From positions 27,872-91,871 of the forward strand of contig NZ_VIRS01000030.1 of the NCBI RefSeq assembly GCF_006912135.1: a stretch of DNA of 64,000 nt, given 5' to 3'. The DNA comes from Cryptosporangium phraense. GTDB taxonomy: Bacteria > Actinomycetota > Actinomycetes > Mycobacteriales > Cryptosporangiaceae. The notes under the pieces were generated by a model, which was given only the letters and a program-made list of their open reading frames with translations, searched no databases and was not told the origin of the DNA. Position numbers and translations under genes: made by a program. This document shows positions 56,575 through 64,000 of the stretch, piece by piece (within the stretch, counting starts at the first letter, position 1; every line of letters starts with the position of its first letter).

Positions 56575-57587
56575 GACGCGGCGTCCAGGTACGACATGTC
56601 GACGAACTTCCCGACGTCGGGCAGGTCCTTCTCGCCCGCCGCCCGGTAGCCCTTGAACACCTTGTCGGCCATGAACGCGGGGTCGATCGCCAGCCGGCCG
56701 TGGGTCTTCGTGTAGTCGCTGTCGAGCAGCGCGATGTAGGCCGGGTTCGCCGCGGCCGCGTACTTCTCGTCGATCTTGGCGTCCTTGCCGTAGCCGTCGA
56801 CCAGCGCCTTCACGCCCGAGGAGGGATCCTTCACGTTGGCGTCGACGCCCTGGCGCAGCGCGGCCAGGAACCCGCTCACCGCCTGCTTGTGGGCGGTCAG
56901 GTATTTCCGGCTGGCGAAGATCAGGTCGCCGTAGGACGGCAGCCCGAAGTCGGAGAACGTGATCGCTTTCGTCTTGACCCCCTGCAGGCCGAGCGAGATC
57001 GTCTGGTTCGTCGAGTACGACGTGATCGCATCGACGTCGCCCTTGACCAGCGGCTGCGGGTCGTAGCTCATCGGCACGAACGTGTACTTCGGCGTCAGGC
57101 CGTTGGCGGTGAAGACCGCGTCGAGCCGGGGCTGTTCGCCCTGCAGGCCGCCGATCTTCTTCCCGGCCAGGTCGGCCGGTTTCGTGATGCCCGACGACGT
57201 CAGCCAGGTCAGGCCGTACGGCGACCGCTGGTACATCGCGCCGATGACGACGAAGTCGCCGCCCTGCTTGTTGGCGTTGATGATCTGCAGCTCGTCGCTG
57301 GACACTCCGATGTCGACCTTGCCCGCGGCAATCAGCTGCGAGACCGCGGGCGTGTTCTCGCCGCCCGGCACCAGCGTGACGTCGAGATCGTGCTGGTCGA
57401 AGTAGCCGTTCTTCTCGGCCAGGTACCAGGACGCCCACTCGATGTCGTGCACCCAGTTGAATCCGAAGCGGATCGTCGTCGTGCCCCCGGCGGCGTCGGC
57501 GGAATCGTCGCCGGAGGCGCAGGCGGTGAGCGCCAGGAGCAGCGCGACCACCGGAGCGAGGAGCTTGGGGATGGAGTGGCTCGTCAT
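56571..57587 (-). CDS. ABC transporter substrate-binding lipoprotein (NMT1/THI5-like)
   Basis: A 338-residue periplasmic-type binding protein. A signal peptide with lipobox LLALTACAS puts the lipid-modified Cys near residue 23. The mature part has FGFNWVHDIEWASWYLAEKNGYFDQ, GKVDIGVSSDELQI, DLAGKKIGGLQ, SYDPQPLVKGDVDAITSYS and FASRKYLTAHKQAVSGFL, as in the SsuA/ThiY/RibY group. ATG 57587 follows AGAGGG. It is the first gene of the minus-strand operon and diverges from the ATPase gene. The ligand is unknown; pyrimidine-, flavin- or carboxylate-like compounds are all possible. Confidence 0.9.
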   Translation of the reverse strand: MTSHSIPKLLAPVVALLLALTACASGDDSADAAGGTTTIRFGFNWVHDIEWASWYLAEKNGYFDQHDLDVTLVPGGENTPAVSQLIAAGKVDIGVSSDELQIINANKQGGDFVVIGAMYQRSPYGLTWLTSSGITKPADLAGKKIGGLQGEQPRLDAVFTANGLTPKYTFVPMSYDPQPLVKGDVDAITSYSTNQTISLGLQGVKTKAITFSDFGLPSYGDLIFASRKYLTAHKQAVSGFLAALRQGVDANVKDPSSGVKALVDGYGKDAKIDEKYAAAANPAYIALLDSDYTKTHGRLAIDPAFMADKVFKGYRAAGEKDLPDVGKFVDMSYLDAAS

Positions 57588-57608
57588 GGCGCGGCCCTCT
57601 CGACCAGA

Positions 57609-57722
57609 TGTTGGTGCCAGCAACATCGCGTCGCTCGATTGCGCTCGTGTCAGGCGGTTGTTACAAGCAGCGAAACCTCTGGCGCGGGGCGTCGGGACCC
57701 GTCAGTGTTTGCTGCATCAACA
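57609..57722. promoter_or_regulatory. Divergent control region with two related dyad sites
   Basis: TGTTGGTGCCAGCAACA (57609-57625) is a near-perfect 17-base dyad in front of the binding-protein gene. TGTTTGCTGCATCAACA (57706-57722) shares the TGTT...CAACA ends in front of the ATPase gene. They are candidate operators for the XRE-cupin regulator at 60019 or the PucR protein at the window end. Confidence 0.5.
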
Positions 57723-57743
57723 TTTGCGGTGGGAAGGGGTGCT

Positions 57744-58682
57744 GTGGGAACCGACGCTCCGCTGGTGTCCGTCGCACACGTGGGAAAGGTGTTCGGTGGC
57801 CGGCGCCGGTCGGTCGAGGCGCTCCAGGACGTTGATCTGACGCTGCGCCCGGGCGCGCTCACCGCGCTGGTGGGGCCGTCCGGCTGCGGCAAGTCGACGC
57901 TGCTGCGGATCATCGCCGGGCTCGAGCGGGCGTCGTCCGGAGCGGTGACGATCGACGGCGCGGCGCCCGACGTGCTGCGCTCGCGCGGGGACATCTCGGT
58001 CGCGTTCCAGGACCCGAACCTGCTGCCGTGGCGGACGGTCGCGTCGAACGTCGGGCTGGCGCTGAAGCTGGCCGGGCGGGAGCCGGATCCGGCGCGGGTC
58101 GGCGAGCTGCTCCGGACCGTCGGGCTGGACGGGTTCGAGAAGGCCCGGCCGCCCCAGCTGTCCGGGGGGATGCGTCAGCGGGTGGCGATCGCGCGCTGCC
58201 TGGTGACGCGTCCGCGGTTGCTGTTGCTGGACGAGCCGTTCGGGGCGGTGGACGAGTTGACCCGGCGGCGGTTGAACGTCGAGCTGCCGCCGCTCTGGCA
58301 GGCTCGGCCGACGACCGCGCTGCTGGTCACGCACTCGATTCCGGAGGCGGTGCTGCTCGCCGACGAGATCGTCGTGATGAGCGACCGCCCGGGCCGGGTG
58401 GTCGCGCGGGTCCCGGTCGACCTTCCCCGGCCCCGGAGAGCGGCCCAGCTCCACTCCCCGGAGTTCCACGCCCTGGTCGACGAGGTCGGCGACCTCCTCG
58501 GAGTAGACCGCGACGCCCCGGCATCCGGCGACGCCCCAGCGTCCGGCGGCGGCGAGGCCGCCGACCGCGCGGCGGGCGGCGGCGCGGCGGGCGGCGGCGC
58601 GGCGGACGGCAGTGCGGCGGACGGGAGTGCGGCGGGCGGCAGCGCGGCGGATGACAGCGCGGCGGCGGGAGCGCGGGCGTGA
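57744..58682 (+). CDS. ABC transporter ATP-binding protein with Ala/Gly-repeat tail
   Basis: A 312-residue ATPase of the SsuB/TauB group. Walker A is VGPSGCGKST, the Q-loop is VAFQDPNLLPW, the signature is LSGGMRQRVAIAR, Walker B is LLLLDEPFGAVD and the switch is LVTHSIPEAVLLADE. After about residue 255 the normal fold ends, and a disordered tail of AADGSAAGGS-type repeats continues to the stop. GTG 57744 follows GGAAGGGG. It energises the fused permease encoded on the opposite strand. The stop overlaps the next GTG (GTGA). Confidence 0.9.
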   Translation: MGTDAPLVSVAHVGKVFGGRRRSVEALQDVDLTLRPGALTALVGPSGCGKSTLLRIIAGLERASSGAVTIDGAAPDVLRSRGDISVAFQDPNLLPWRTVASNVGLALKLAGREPDPARVGELLRTVGLDGFEKARPPQLSGGMRQRVAIARCLVTRPRLLLLDEPFGAVDELTRRRLNVELPPLWQARPTTALLVTHSIPEAVLLADEIVVMSDRPGRVVARVPVDLPRPRRAAQLHSPEFHALVDEVGDLLGVDRDAPASGDAPASGGGEAADRAAGGGAAGGGAADGSAADGSAAGGSAADDSAAAGARA

Positions 58683-60022
58683 GGCGCGACGCGGTGCGGC
58701 GGGCGACCGCCTCCGCGGTCGCGGCGATTTCCCGCGGCGGGCACGGCGCGGTGGAGACCGGAGCGTCCGCCCTGGTCAAGCTGTCGTCGGACTGGTCGCG
58801 GATGTCGCCGGTGCTGATGGAGAAGGTCCCGCCCGGGAAGTACGTGGCCGACGCCGCCGTCCGCCCGCGCACGACGGAGGACGTCGCCGCGATCCTCGCG
58901 ATCGCCTACGCGCACGACGTCCCGGTCACCCCGCGCGGAGCCGGCACCGGCAACTACGGCCAGGCCACGCCGTTCGACGGCGGAATTCTCCTCGACCTCC
59001 GCGCCCTCGACGACATCACGGTCAACGACACCGGCACGATCACCGCTGGCGCCGGCGCCCGCCTGACCTCGATCGACACCGTCGGCCGGGCGGCCGGCCG
59101 CGACGTCTGGCTGTTCCCGAGCACCAAGCACTCCACGATCGGCGGCTTCCTGGCCGGCGGAAGCGTCGGCACCGGCACGATCGAGCACGGCACGACCACC
59201 GACGGCTTCGTCGTCGCGGCCACCGTCGCCCCGATGGACGGCAGCGGCGAGCTCCGGACGGTCACCGGCGACGCGCTGACCCCCTACGTCCACACCTACG
59301 GCGTCACCGGGATCGTCGTGGAGGCCGAGATCCGGACGGATCCCCGGCGGGACTGGACCGCGGTCTACGCGGAGTTCCCCACCTACCCGCAGACGGTCGC
59401 GGTCCATCGCCGCCTGACCGGGCTGCCGGTCCTCCCGCGGCTGGCCTCGGCCGACGAACCGGCGCTGGTCCCGACGCTGACCGCCTCGGTCGCGCTCGAC
59501 CCGGCCGCGTTCAGCCTCCGGGTGATCGCCGAGGCCGGCACCGTGCCCGAGCTCGAACACCTGGTCCGCGACGGCGGCGGCCGGACCGTCGCCGTCCGCA
59601 CCGACTACGCCGAGACCGACCGGCTCTCGGGCATGTCGTACAACCACCCGGTCTGGTTCCTCCAGCGCGCCCACCCCGACCGGACGCTGTTCCACATGGA
59701 GATCGGCGGCACCGTGCTGTGGGACGACCCGGACGCGGTCCGCGCTACCTACCCTGGCGACGTGCACCTCCACCTCGAACTGTTCCGGCACAGCCCCGGC
59801 GCGATGCTCGTCGCGTCCTACGAGTCCGCGGCCGCCGTCGAGAGCGGCATCGCCCGGATGGAGGCGATCGGCCTCGACGTCCACTCGCCGCACCAGTGGT
59901 ACGTGGATCGGAACCCCGAGCTGGCGATCGCCACCGCGGCCACCACCGACCCGAAAGGCCTGCTCAACCCGGGCAAGCTCAGTGCCTCCACGGCCGCCCG
60001 CGTCAACATCGGCGTCCGATGA
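58679..60022 (+). CDS. FAD-binding oxidoreductase (VAO/PCMH fold)
   Basis: A 447-residue flavoenzyme with an N-terminal FAD_binding_4 domain: VRPRTTEDVAAILAIAYAHDVPVTPRGAGTGNYGQATP, then LTSIDTVGRAAGRDVWLFPSTKHSTIGGFLAGGSVGTG. The C-terminal substrate domain ends TTDPKGLLNPGKL. No covalent-His motif is evident in the usual place, where GAGTGNYG is found. Related proteins oxidise lactate, glycolate or aromatic alcohols. The GTG start overlaps the ATPase stop, and the gene overlaps the regulator's ATG by 4 bases, so it is fully embedded in the operon. Confidence 0.87.
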   Translation: MRRDAVRRATASAVAAISRGGHGAVETGASALVKLSSDWSRMSPVLMEKVPPGKYVADAAVRPRTTEDVAAILAIAYAHDVPVTPRGAGTGNYGQATPFDGGILLDLRALDDITVNDTGTITAGAGARLTSIDTVGRAAGRDVWLFPSTKHSTIGGFLAGGSVGTGTIEHGTTTDGFVVAATVAPMDGSGELRTVTGDALTPYVHTYGVTGIVVEAEIRTDPRRDWTAVYAEFPTYPQTVAVHRRLTGLPVLPRLASADEPALVPTLTASVALDPAAFSLRVIAEAGTVPELEHLVRDGGGRTVAVRTDYAETDRLSGMSYNHPVWFLQRAHPDRTLFHMEIGGTVLWDDPDAVRATYPGDVHLHLELFRHSPGAMLVASYESAAAVESGIARMEAIGLDVHSPHQWYVDRNPELAIATAATTDPKGLLNPGKLSASTAARVNIGVR

Positions 60023-60585
60023 CCCACGCGGAAGCCGGCGAACGGCTCGGCGACTCGGTCCGGAAACTGCGCAAGGACAAAGGCATGACGCTCGTCGAGC
60101 TGGCCCGGGCGGCCGACCTCTCGCACTCGTTCCTCAGCCAGCTCGAGCGCGGGCTCTCCCGGCCGAGCATGTCGTCGCTGCACCGGATCGCCCAGGCCCT
60201 CGGCACCACCCAGCCAGCGTTGATGGCCGCGGCCGAGGCCGGACGGGCCAAGGTCGAGGTCAGCCTGATCCGGGCGGGGGAGGGGATGCCGCTGGAGAAC
60301 CCGGGCGGCACCGGCCGGACGCTGGTCGCCGGGTCGCACGCGCTCTACCCGATGCTGTTCGTCGGCGCGCCCGACGAGTGGGGCGACTGGTACACGCACC
60401 CGGCCGAGGAGTTCATCCACGTGATCGCCGGGTCGATCCTGGTCCAGCTGGACGCCGAGACCCACGAGCTGCTGCCCGGCGACACGCTGTACTACCCCGG
60501 CGACGTGCCGCACCGCTGGCGGGGCGTCCGCGGGTACGGCGCCGAGACCGCCCGTCTGCTCTTCGTCCAGGAAGGCCGCCGATGA
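60019..60585 (+). CDS. XRE-cupin transcriptional regulator
   Basis: A 188-residue regulator. The helix-turn-helix is about 10-65 (LRKDKGMTLVELARAADLSHSFLSQLERGLSRPSMSSLHRIAQALG). The C-terminal cupin is about 105-185 (HPAEEFIHVIAGSILVQLDAETHELLPGDTLYYPGDVPHRWRG). Members sense small organic acids or amines. ATG overlaps on both sides (4 bases each) place it in the middle of the operon. It is the best candidate to bind the dyads between the two divergent operons. Confidence 0.9.
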   Translation: MTHAEAGERLGDSVRKLRKDKGMTLVELARAADLSHSFLSQLERGLSRPSMSSLHRIAQALGTTQPALMAAAEAGRAKVEVSLIRAGEGMPLENPGGTGRTLVAGSHALYPMLFVGAPDEWGDWYTHPAEEFIHVIAGSILVQLDAETHELLPGDTLYYPGDVPHRWRGVRGYGAETARLLFVQEGRR

Positions 60586-60989
60586 GCAAGCAGTTGATCG
60601 CGGAGTACCACGAGCGTCTGTGGGGCCGCGGTGATCTGACCGCGATCGACGACCTGTTCGCGCCGGGGGCGGTCGTCCACGTGGCCGGCTTCGACGCGGC
60701 CGCGGTCCAGTCCGTCCGCGACGACGCGTCCCGCTACCGGGGCGCGTTCACCGACGTCAGCACCCGGATCGAGGACCTGCTCGCGGACGGCGACCGGGTC
60801 GTGCTGCGCTGGTCGACGACCGGCACGCACACCGGCCCGTACGGCAAGGTCGCGGCCACCGGCCGGGTCGTCACGATGACCGGCGTCGACATCTTCCGCG
60901 TCGAGGGGGAGACCGTCGTCGAGTTCTGGTCGCTCTGGGACGGCCTCGACGTCTTCGACCAACTGGGCGTCCTGCCCGACTTCTGGTGA
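60582..60989 (+). CDS. SnoaL-like ester cyclase / NTF2-fold protein
   Basis: A 135-residue protein of the SnoaL polyketide-cyclase-like group: LIAEYHERLWGRGDLTAIDDLFAPGAVVHV, RDDASRYRGAFTDVSTRIEDLLADGDRVVLRWSTTGTHTG and GVDIFRVEGETVVEFWSLWDGLDVFDQLG. Such proteins catalyse isomerisation, cyclisation or hydrolysis of small oxygenated molecules. It is coupled to the XRE-cupin gene by an ATGA overlap. Its step in the pathway cannot be assigned. Confidence 0.85.
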   Translation: MSKQLIAEYHERLWGRGDLTAIDDLFAPGAVVHVAGFDAAAVQSVRDDASRYRGAFTDVSTRIEDLLADGDRVVLRWSTTGTHTGPYGKVAATGRVVTMTGVDIFRVEGETVVEFWSLWDGLDVFDQLGVLPDFW

Positions 60990-60999
60990 GGAGCTCGCC

Positions 61000-62046
61000 A
61001 TGACCTTCGACGTCCCCGCCGTCGACATCAGCCCCTACGTCCACCCGGACGCCTACGGCGACGCCGACCGCGCGGCGGTCGCCACCGCGATGGACGCGGT
61101 CTGCGCGACGGTCGGCTTCGTGCAGGTCCTCGGCCACGGCGTGCCCGACGAGGTCATCGCCGGCCTCGCGGCCGCGTCCGACGCGTTCTTCACCCTGGAC
61201 GCGGACGCCAAGCAGGCGTACCAGCTCCCGCCGAGCATCAACCGGGGGTACACGCCGCCGAAGTCCGAGTCGCTCAGCCTCAGCCTCGGCGTCGAGTCGG
61301 CGACCAAGATGAACGACTTCTTCGAGGCGTTCAACGTCGGCACCGCGGCCTCCGAGTTCCCGGGCCTGGGCCTGCCGGAATCGGACTACTCGGAGAACGT
61401 CTGGCCGGTGGAAGCCGCGTCGTTCCGGCCCGGTGTGGAGGCCTACTACCGCGAGGCGGGCCGGGTCGCCCACGTGCTGACCAGGGTGTTCGCCGACGCG
61501 CTGGAGCTGGCGCCGGACTTCTTCGAGCAGTTCACCGACCACTCGCTCGACGTGATGCGGATGAACAACTACGCGCTGCCGCCCGGGGAGATCGTGCTCG
61601 ACGGCGACCTGACCGGCATGGGCGAGCACACCGACTACGGGATCGTCACCGTGCTCTGGGCCGACCAGGTCGCCGGGCTGCAGGTCCTCGGCCCCGACCA
61701 GGTCTGGCACGACGTCAGCCCGGCCGACGGCGCGCTGCTGGTGAACCTCGGGGACCTGACCGCGCAGTGGACCAACGACCGCTGGCGGTCGACGCTGCAC
61801 CGGGTCAAGCCACCGATCGTCGGCGGCACGATCCGCCGCCGCCGCTCCGCGGCGTACTTCCACGACGGCAACGTCGACGCGCTGATCGAGACGATTCCGA
61901 CGTGTGTGGACGACGATCATCCGGCCGGGTATGCGCCGGTCACGGTGGGGGAGCACATCAACGCCAAGCTGCGCGGTTCGCGGGCCGGCGTCCTCTACAC
62001 CGACAGCGACCGCAACGCGGAACGGGTCCGCTCCGCGGCGCCGTGA
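61000..62046 (+). CDS. 2-oxoglutarate/Fe(II) dioxygenase, isopenicillin N synthase-like
   Basis: A 348-residue non-haem iron oxygenase. The N-terminal DIOX_N-like part is VPAVDISPYVHPDAYG, with FVQVLGHGVPDEV. The C-terminal double-stranded beta-helix has the iron triad EHTDYG (His, Asp) and TLHRV (His), and the 2-oxoglutarate/cosubstrate pair RRRSAAYF (Arg-x-Ser). It probably hydroxylates or desaturates the substrate handled by the surrounding operon. It starts 10 bases after the SnoaL-like gene, with GAGGAG before the ATG. It ends 9 bases from the convergent PucR gene. Confidence 0.9.
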   Translation: MTFDVPAVDISPYVHPDAYGDADRAAVATAMDAVCATVGFVQVLGHGVPDEVIAGLAAASDAFFTLDADAKQAYQLPPSINRGYTPPKSESLSLSLGVESATKMNDFFEAFNVGTAASEFPGLGLPESDYSENVWPVEAASFRPGVEAYYREAGRVAHVLTRVFADALELAPDFFEQFTDHSLDVMRMNNYALPPGEIVLDGDLTGMGEHTDYGIVTVLWADQVAGLQVLGPDQVWHDVSPADGALLVNLGDLTAQWTNDRWRSTLHRVKPPIVGGTIRRRRSAAYFHDGNVDALIETIPTCVDDDHPAGYAPVTVGEHINAKLRGSRAGVLYTDSDRNAERVRSAAP

Positions 62047-62055
62047 GGTGGACAG

Positions 62056-63993
62056 TCAGCGGGGCGCGCGGGAGGCGGGTGGGGCTTCGGGGCGGTCGGC
62101 GTCCATGCGGAAGGCCAGGACGGCCAGGTAGAGCTCGGTGAGGGCTCGGGTGCTGGTCAGGCGACGGCCGGTCAGGGCCTCGATGCGGTGGGCCCGCTTG
62201 AGCACGGTGTTGCGGTGGCAGTACAGACGCCGGGCGGCGGCCGAGAACGACCCGTCGGCGTCGACGAGCGCCTCGAGCGTCGTCAGGTAGAGCTCCTGTT
62301 CGGATGGTCGCAGCGTGAGCAGGCCGCCCAGCGTGTGCCGGACCAGCACTTCGGACACGTCGGGAGCGCCCGCGACCAGCGCGTGCGGGAGCCGGTCGGT
62401 GACGTGGACCAGGCCGGAGAACGCGGCCGGGAGCGTTCGGAGGGTGAGGGCGGCCAGGCGGTGGGCGCCTGGGACCTCGTCGAAGCCGTCGATCAGCGGG
62501 GAGACGGCCGCCGGGCCGGGCAGGCAGTCCGTGAGCGCGGCGACCGCGGCCTCGAGGTCGGCCGCTCCGTCGAGCGCCACCAGCCCGGAGTCGCGGGCGC
62601 CGTGCGTCACCCAGGCCGACCGGAACCCGGCCGCCCGCAGCGCCGCCTCGGGCGTGGTCCCCGCCTCCGGCAACCCGGCCTCTCCCAACCCCGCCCCGCC
62701 CAAAGCCGCCCCCACCGCCGCCGATCCGGCCGCCGCCTGCGCCCGCCCCACCGGTCCCGGTCGCCCGCCCGCCCCGGGCGACACCGGCCGCGCTGCCACC
62801 CCCGGCGAGCCCGCTCGCACCGCCGCCCCCGGCGAGCCCGCTCGCACCGCCGCCGTCCGCGATGCCCCAGGCCGTGTCGCCCCGGGCGACCCGGGCCGCG
62901 CCACCGCAGCCCCCGGCGACACCGGCCGGGCTCCCGCCGCCCCGGGCCGCCCCGCCGCGCCCGGCGGCGCCGGTCGCGAGGTTGTCGTTCCTGCGGCGGT
63001 GGGTCGTGCGGTGGCGGTTTCGGGCGGCGCTGGTCGCGAGGTTGTCGTTCCTGCGGCGGTGGGTCGTGCGGTGGCGGTTTCGGGCGGCGCTGGCCGCGAG
63101 GTTGTCGTTCCTGCGGCGGCGGGTCGCGCGGTCGCCGTTCCCGGCGAGACCGGTCGCGCGGCCACGGCTGCCGCCGCGCCGGGCGAGGTCGGTCGTACTG
63201 CCGTCGTGCCGGGCGAGACCGGCCGTACCGCCGCGGCCTCTGGCGACGTGGGGCGCACCGCCGTTCCCGGTGACACTGGCCGCACCGGGGCCGGTCCGGC
63301 CGGGCCACGGCGGCCCGTTCCCGGCGCGTCGGCCGGCGTCGGTAGGCCGGGTGGTGCCGCGGCCTCCGGGGACGGCGCTCCGACCATCGCAACCACCACC
63401 AGGCGCGGCCCGCGCGCCGGGATCCCCAGGACCTCCTCGGCCTCGGCGGCCGCGGCCTGCGTCGGAGGCCGGCGCTCCAGCAACCCCGACAACACCATCT
63501 CGCGGCGGCGCCGGGTCGTCCTCGCCAGGCGGCTCTGCTCCTCCCGGTACGCCTTCGCGACCAGCGTCGACACCCGGTCCAGGGCATCCCAGACGACGAC
63601 CGCCTCGCCCAGCAGCCGGCGGACGCACTCATCGCCGGCCAGCGTGGCCTCGTGTACCAGGCCCTCCCAGATCGCCCTCGCACACAGCCGGAAGCTGTGC
63701 AACAGCCACTCCAGCGGCAACCCCTCGGACACCCGCCTCCGGCCGGTGCTGCGCAGCGCGAGCGCGCGCTCCTCGCCGTCGTCGCCGGTCGCGTCGGCGA
63801 GCTCGCCGAGCATCTGGTGCAGGCTCACTGAACAGACGTCGCGCAGATCGGCCGCGGTCAGCGCGCTGACCGCCCGGTAGTCGGGCATCGCGTCGAGGAC
63901 GTGACGGAACACGGTGACGGTCAGCGTCGGCAGCGATCGGGCGCGCAGCCGGGCCGCCAGCGCGTGCACGCCCGGCCCGCCCGGCACCCCCAC
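62056..63993 (-). CDS. PucR/CdaR-type regulator with expanded Pro/Ala/Thr-repeat centre (may continue past window)
   Basis: A regulator of about 645 residues. The N-terminal 190 residues are a helical RsbRD/PucR-type sensor (DYRAVSALTAADLRDVCSVSLHQML, LPLEWLLHSFRLCARAIWEGL). Residues about 215-445 are low-complexity Pro/Ala/Thr/Arg repeats such as RPVSPGTA. The end carries a GGDEF-like CdaR core and the PucR helix-turn-helix (LYLTTLEALVDADGSFSAAARRLYCHRNTVLKRAHRIEALTGRRL). The insert is far longer than usual. The frame is open to the window edge; GTG 63993 is a possible start. It probably regulates the neighbouring catabolic operons. Confidence 0.83.
   Translation of the reverse strand: MGVPGGPGVHALAARLRARSLPTLTVTVFRHVLDAMPDYRAVSALTAADLRDVCSVSLHQMLGELADATGDDGEERALALRSTGRRRVSEGLPLEWLLHSFRLCARAIWEGLVHEATLAGDECVRRLLGEAVVVWDALDRVSTLVAKAYREEQSRLARTTRRRREMVLSGLLERRPPTQAAAAEAEEVLGIPARGPRLVVVAMVGAPSPEAAAPPGLPTPADAPGTGRRGPAGPAPVRPVSPGTAVRPTSPEAAAVRPVSPGTTAVRPTSPGAAAAVAARPVSPGTATARPAAAGTTTSRPAPPETATARPTAAGTTTSRPAPPETATARPTAAGTTTSRPAPPGAAGRPGAAGARPVSPGAAVARPGSPGATRPGASRTAAVRAGSPGAAVRAGSPGVAARPVSPGAGGRPGPVGRAQAAAGSAAVGAALGGAGLGEAGLPEAGTTPEAALRAAGFRSAWVTHGARDSGLVALDGAADLEAAVAALTDCLPGPAAVSPLIDGFDEVPGAHRLAALTLRTLPAAFSGLVHVTDRLPHALVAGAPDVSEVLVRHTLGGLLTLRPSEQELYLTTLEALVDADGSFSAAARRLYCHRNTVLKRAHRIEALTGRRLTSTRALTELYLAVLAFRMDADRPEAPPASRAPR
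62972..63140. repeat. 60-base tandem repeat inside the PucR-type gene
   Basis: Units begin at 62972, 63032 and 63092 (the last one diverging after about 30 bases). The first two are almost identical over 60 bases. Each encodes 20 residues of the Pro/Ala/Thr-rich insert. Shorter 15- to 30-base repeats continue on both sides. Confidence 0.9.
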
Positions 63994-64000
63994 CCCGCCC

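Noticed and set aside
62315..63880. Long plus-strand frames (up to 521 codons) opposite the PucR gene
   Set aside because: They arise because the repeats lack stops in several frames. Only the minus strand gives the sensor and helix-turn-helix domains.

Overview
This 64 kb window is very G+C-rich, with short intergenic gaps, many GTG starts and frequent 4-base ATGA/GTGA stop-start overlaps. It carries typical actinobacterial families: S-adenosyl methyltransferase (Methyltransf_19) paralogues, DUF3618 and holin-like membrane proteins, an XRE-cupin regulator and PucR regulators. The source is most likely a spore- or filament-forming high-G+C actinomycete chromosome. The genus cannot be fixed from the sequence alone. 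No rRNA, tRNA, CRISPR array, insertion sequence or prophage was seen.

Layout. 1-15 kb holds mainly core and envelope genes: the 3' part of an MMPL transporter, a P450-type ferredoxin, a secreted acid phosphatase, a three-gene membrane/stress cassette, TspO, an alditol-oxidase-like flavoenzyme, a Na+/H+ antiporter, FtsH, an ArsR/SRPBCC pair, topoisomerase IB, peptidyl-tRNA hydrolase 2 and peptide deformylase. 15.2-20.2 kb is a five-gene operon, glnT-glxB-glxC-glxD-XRE, related to gamma-glutamylmethylamide synthetase and N-methylglutamate synthase. 20.6-24.7 kb is a GntR-controlled aromatic catabolic operon. It has homologues of GalB, GalC and GalD, the lower gallate / protocatechuate 4,5-cleavage enzymes, plus a type I extradiol dioxygenase. 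24.6-29.9 kb holds a GGDEF-EAL protein and a TetR-controlled DrrAB-like exporter.

29.9-33.7 kb is a two-gene island whose composition is visibly less G+C-rich. An HtpG/Hsp90-type GHKL ATPase is fused to a C-terminal TIR/deoxyribosyltransferase-like domain and is translationally coupled to a helical-repeat protein. I regard this as the most likely undescribed system in the window, possibly a defence module.

34-52 kb is a mosaic of small metabolic and regulatory units: an amidase/AraC pair; DUF998 behind twin operators; TetR circuits controlling DUF1772 and SDR/tautomerase/hydrolase genes; tandem methyltransferases; an alpha-galactosidase; a sigma-factor-like protein fused to a zinc-finger/membrane segment; and an aldo/keto reductase. 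52.8-53.8 kb encodes a secreted Asn/Gly-repeat protein.

53.8-64 kb is a divergent catabolic locus. On the minus strand it encodes a lipoprotein binding protein, an enolase-superfamily enzyme and a double-length fused permease. On the plus strand it encodes the ATPase, an FAD oxidase, an XRE-cupin regulator, a SnoaL-like protein and a 2-oxoglutarate/Fe(II)-type oxygenase. A PucR-type regulator with a repeat-expanded centre follows. The substrate is unknown.
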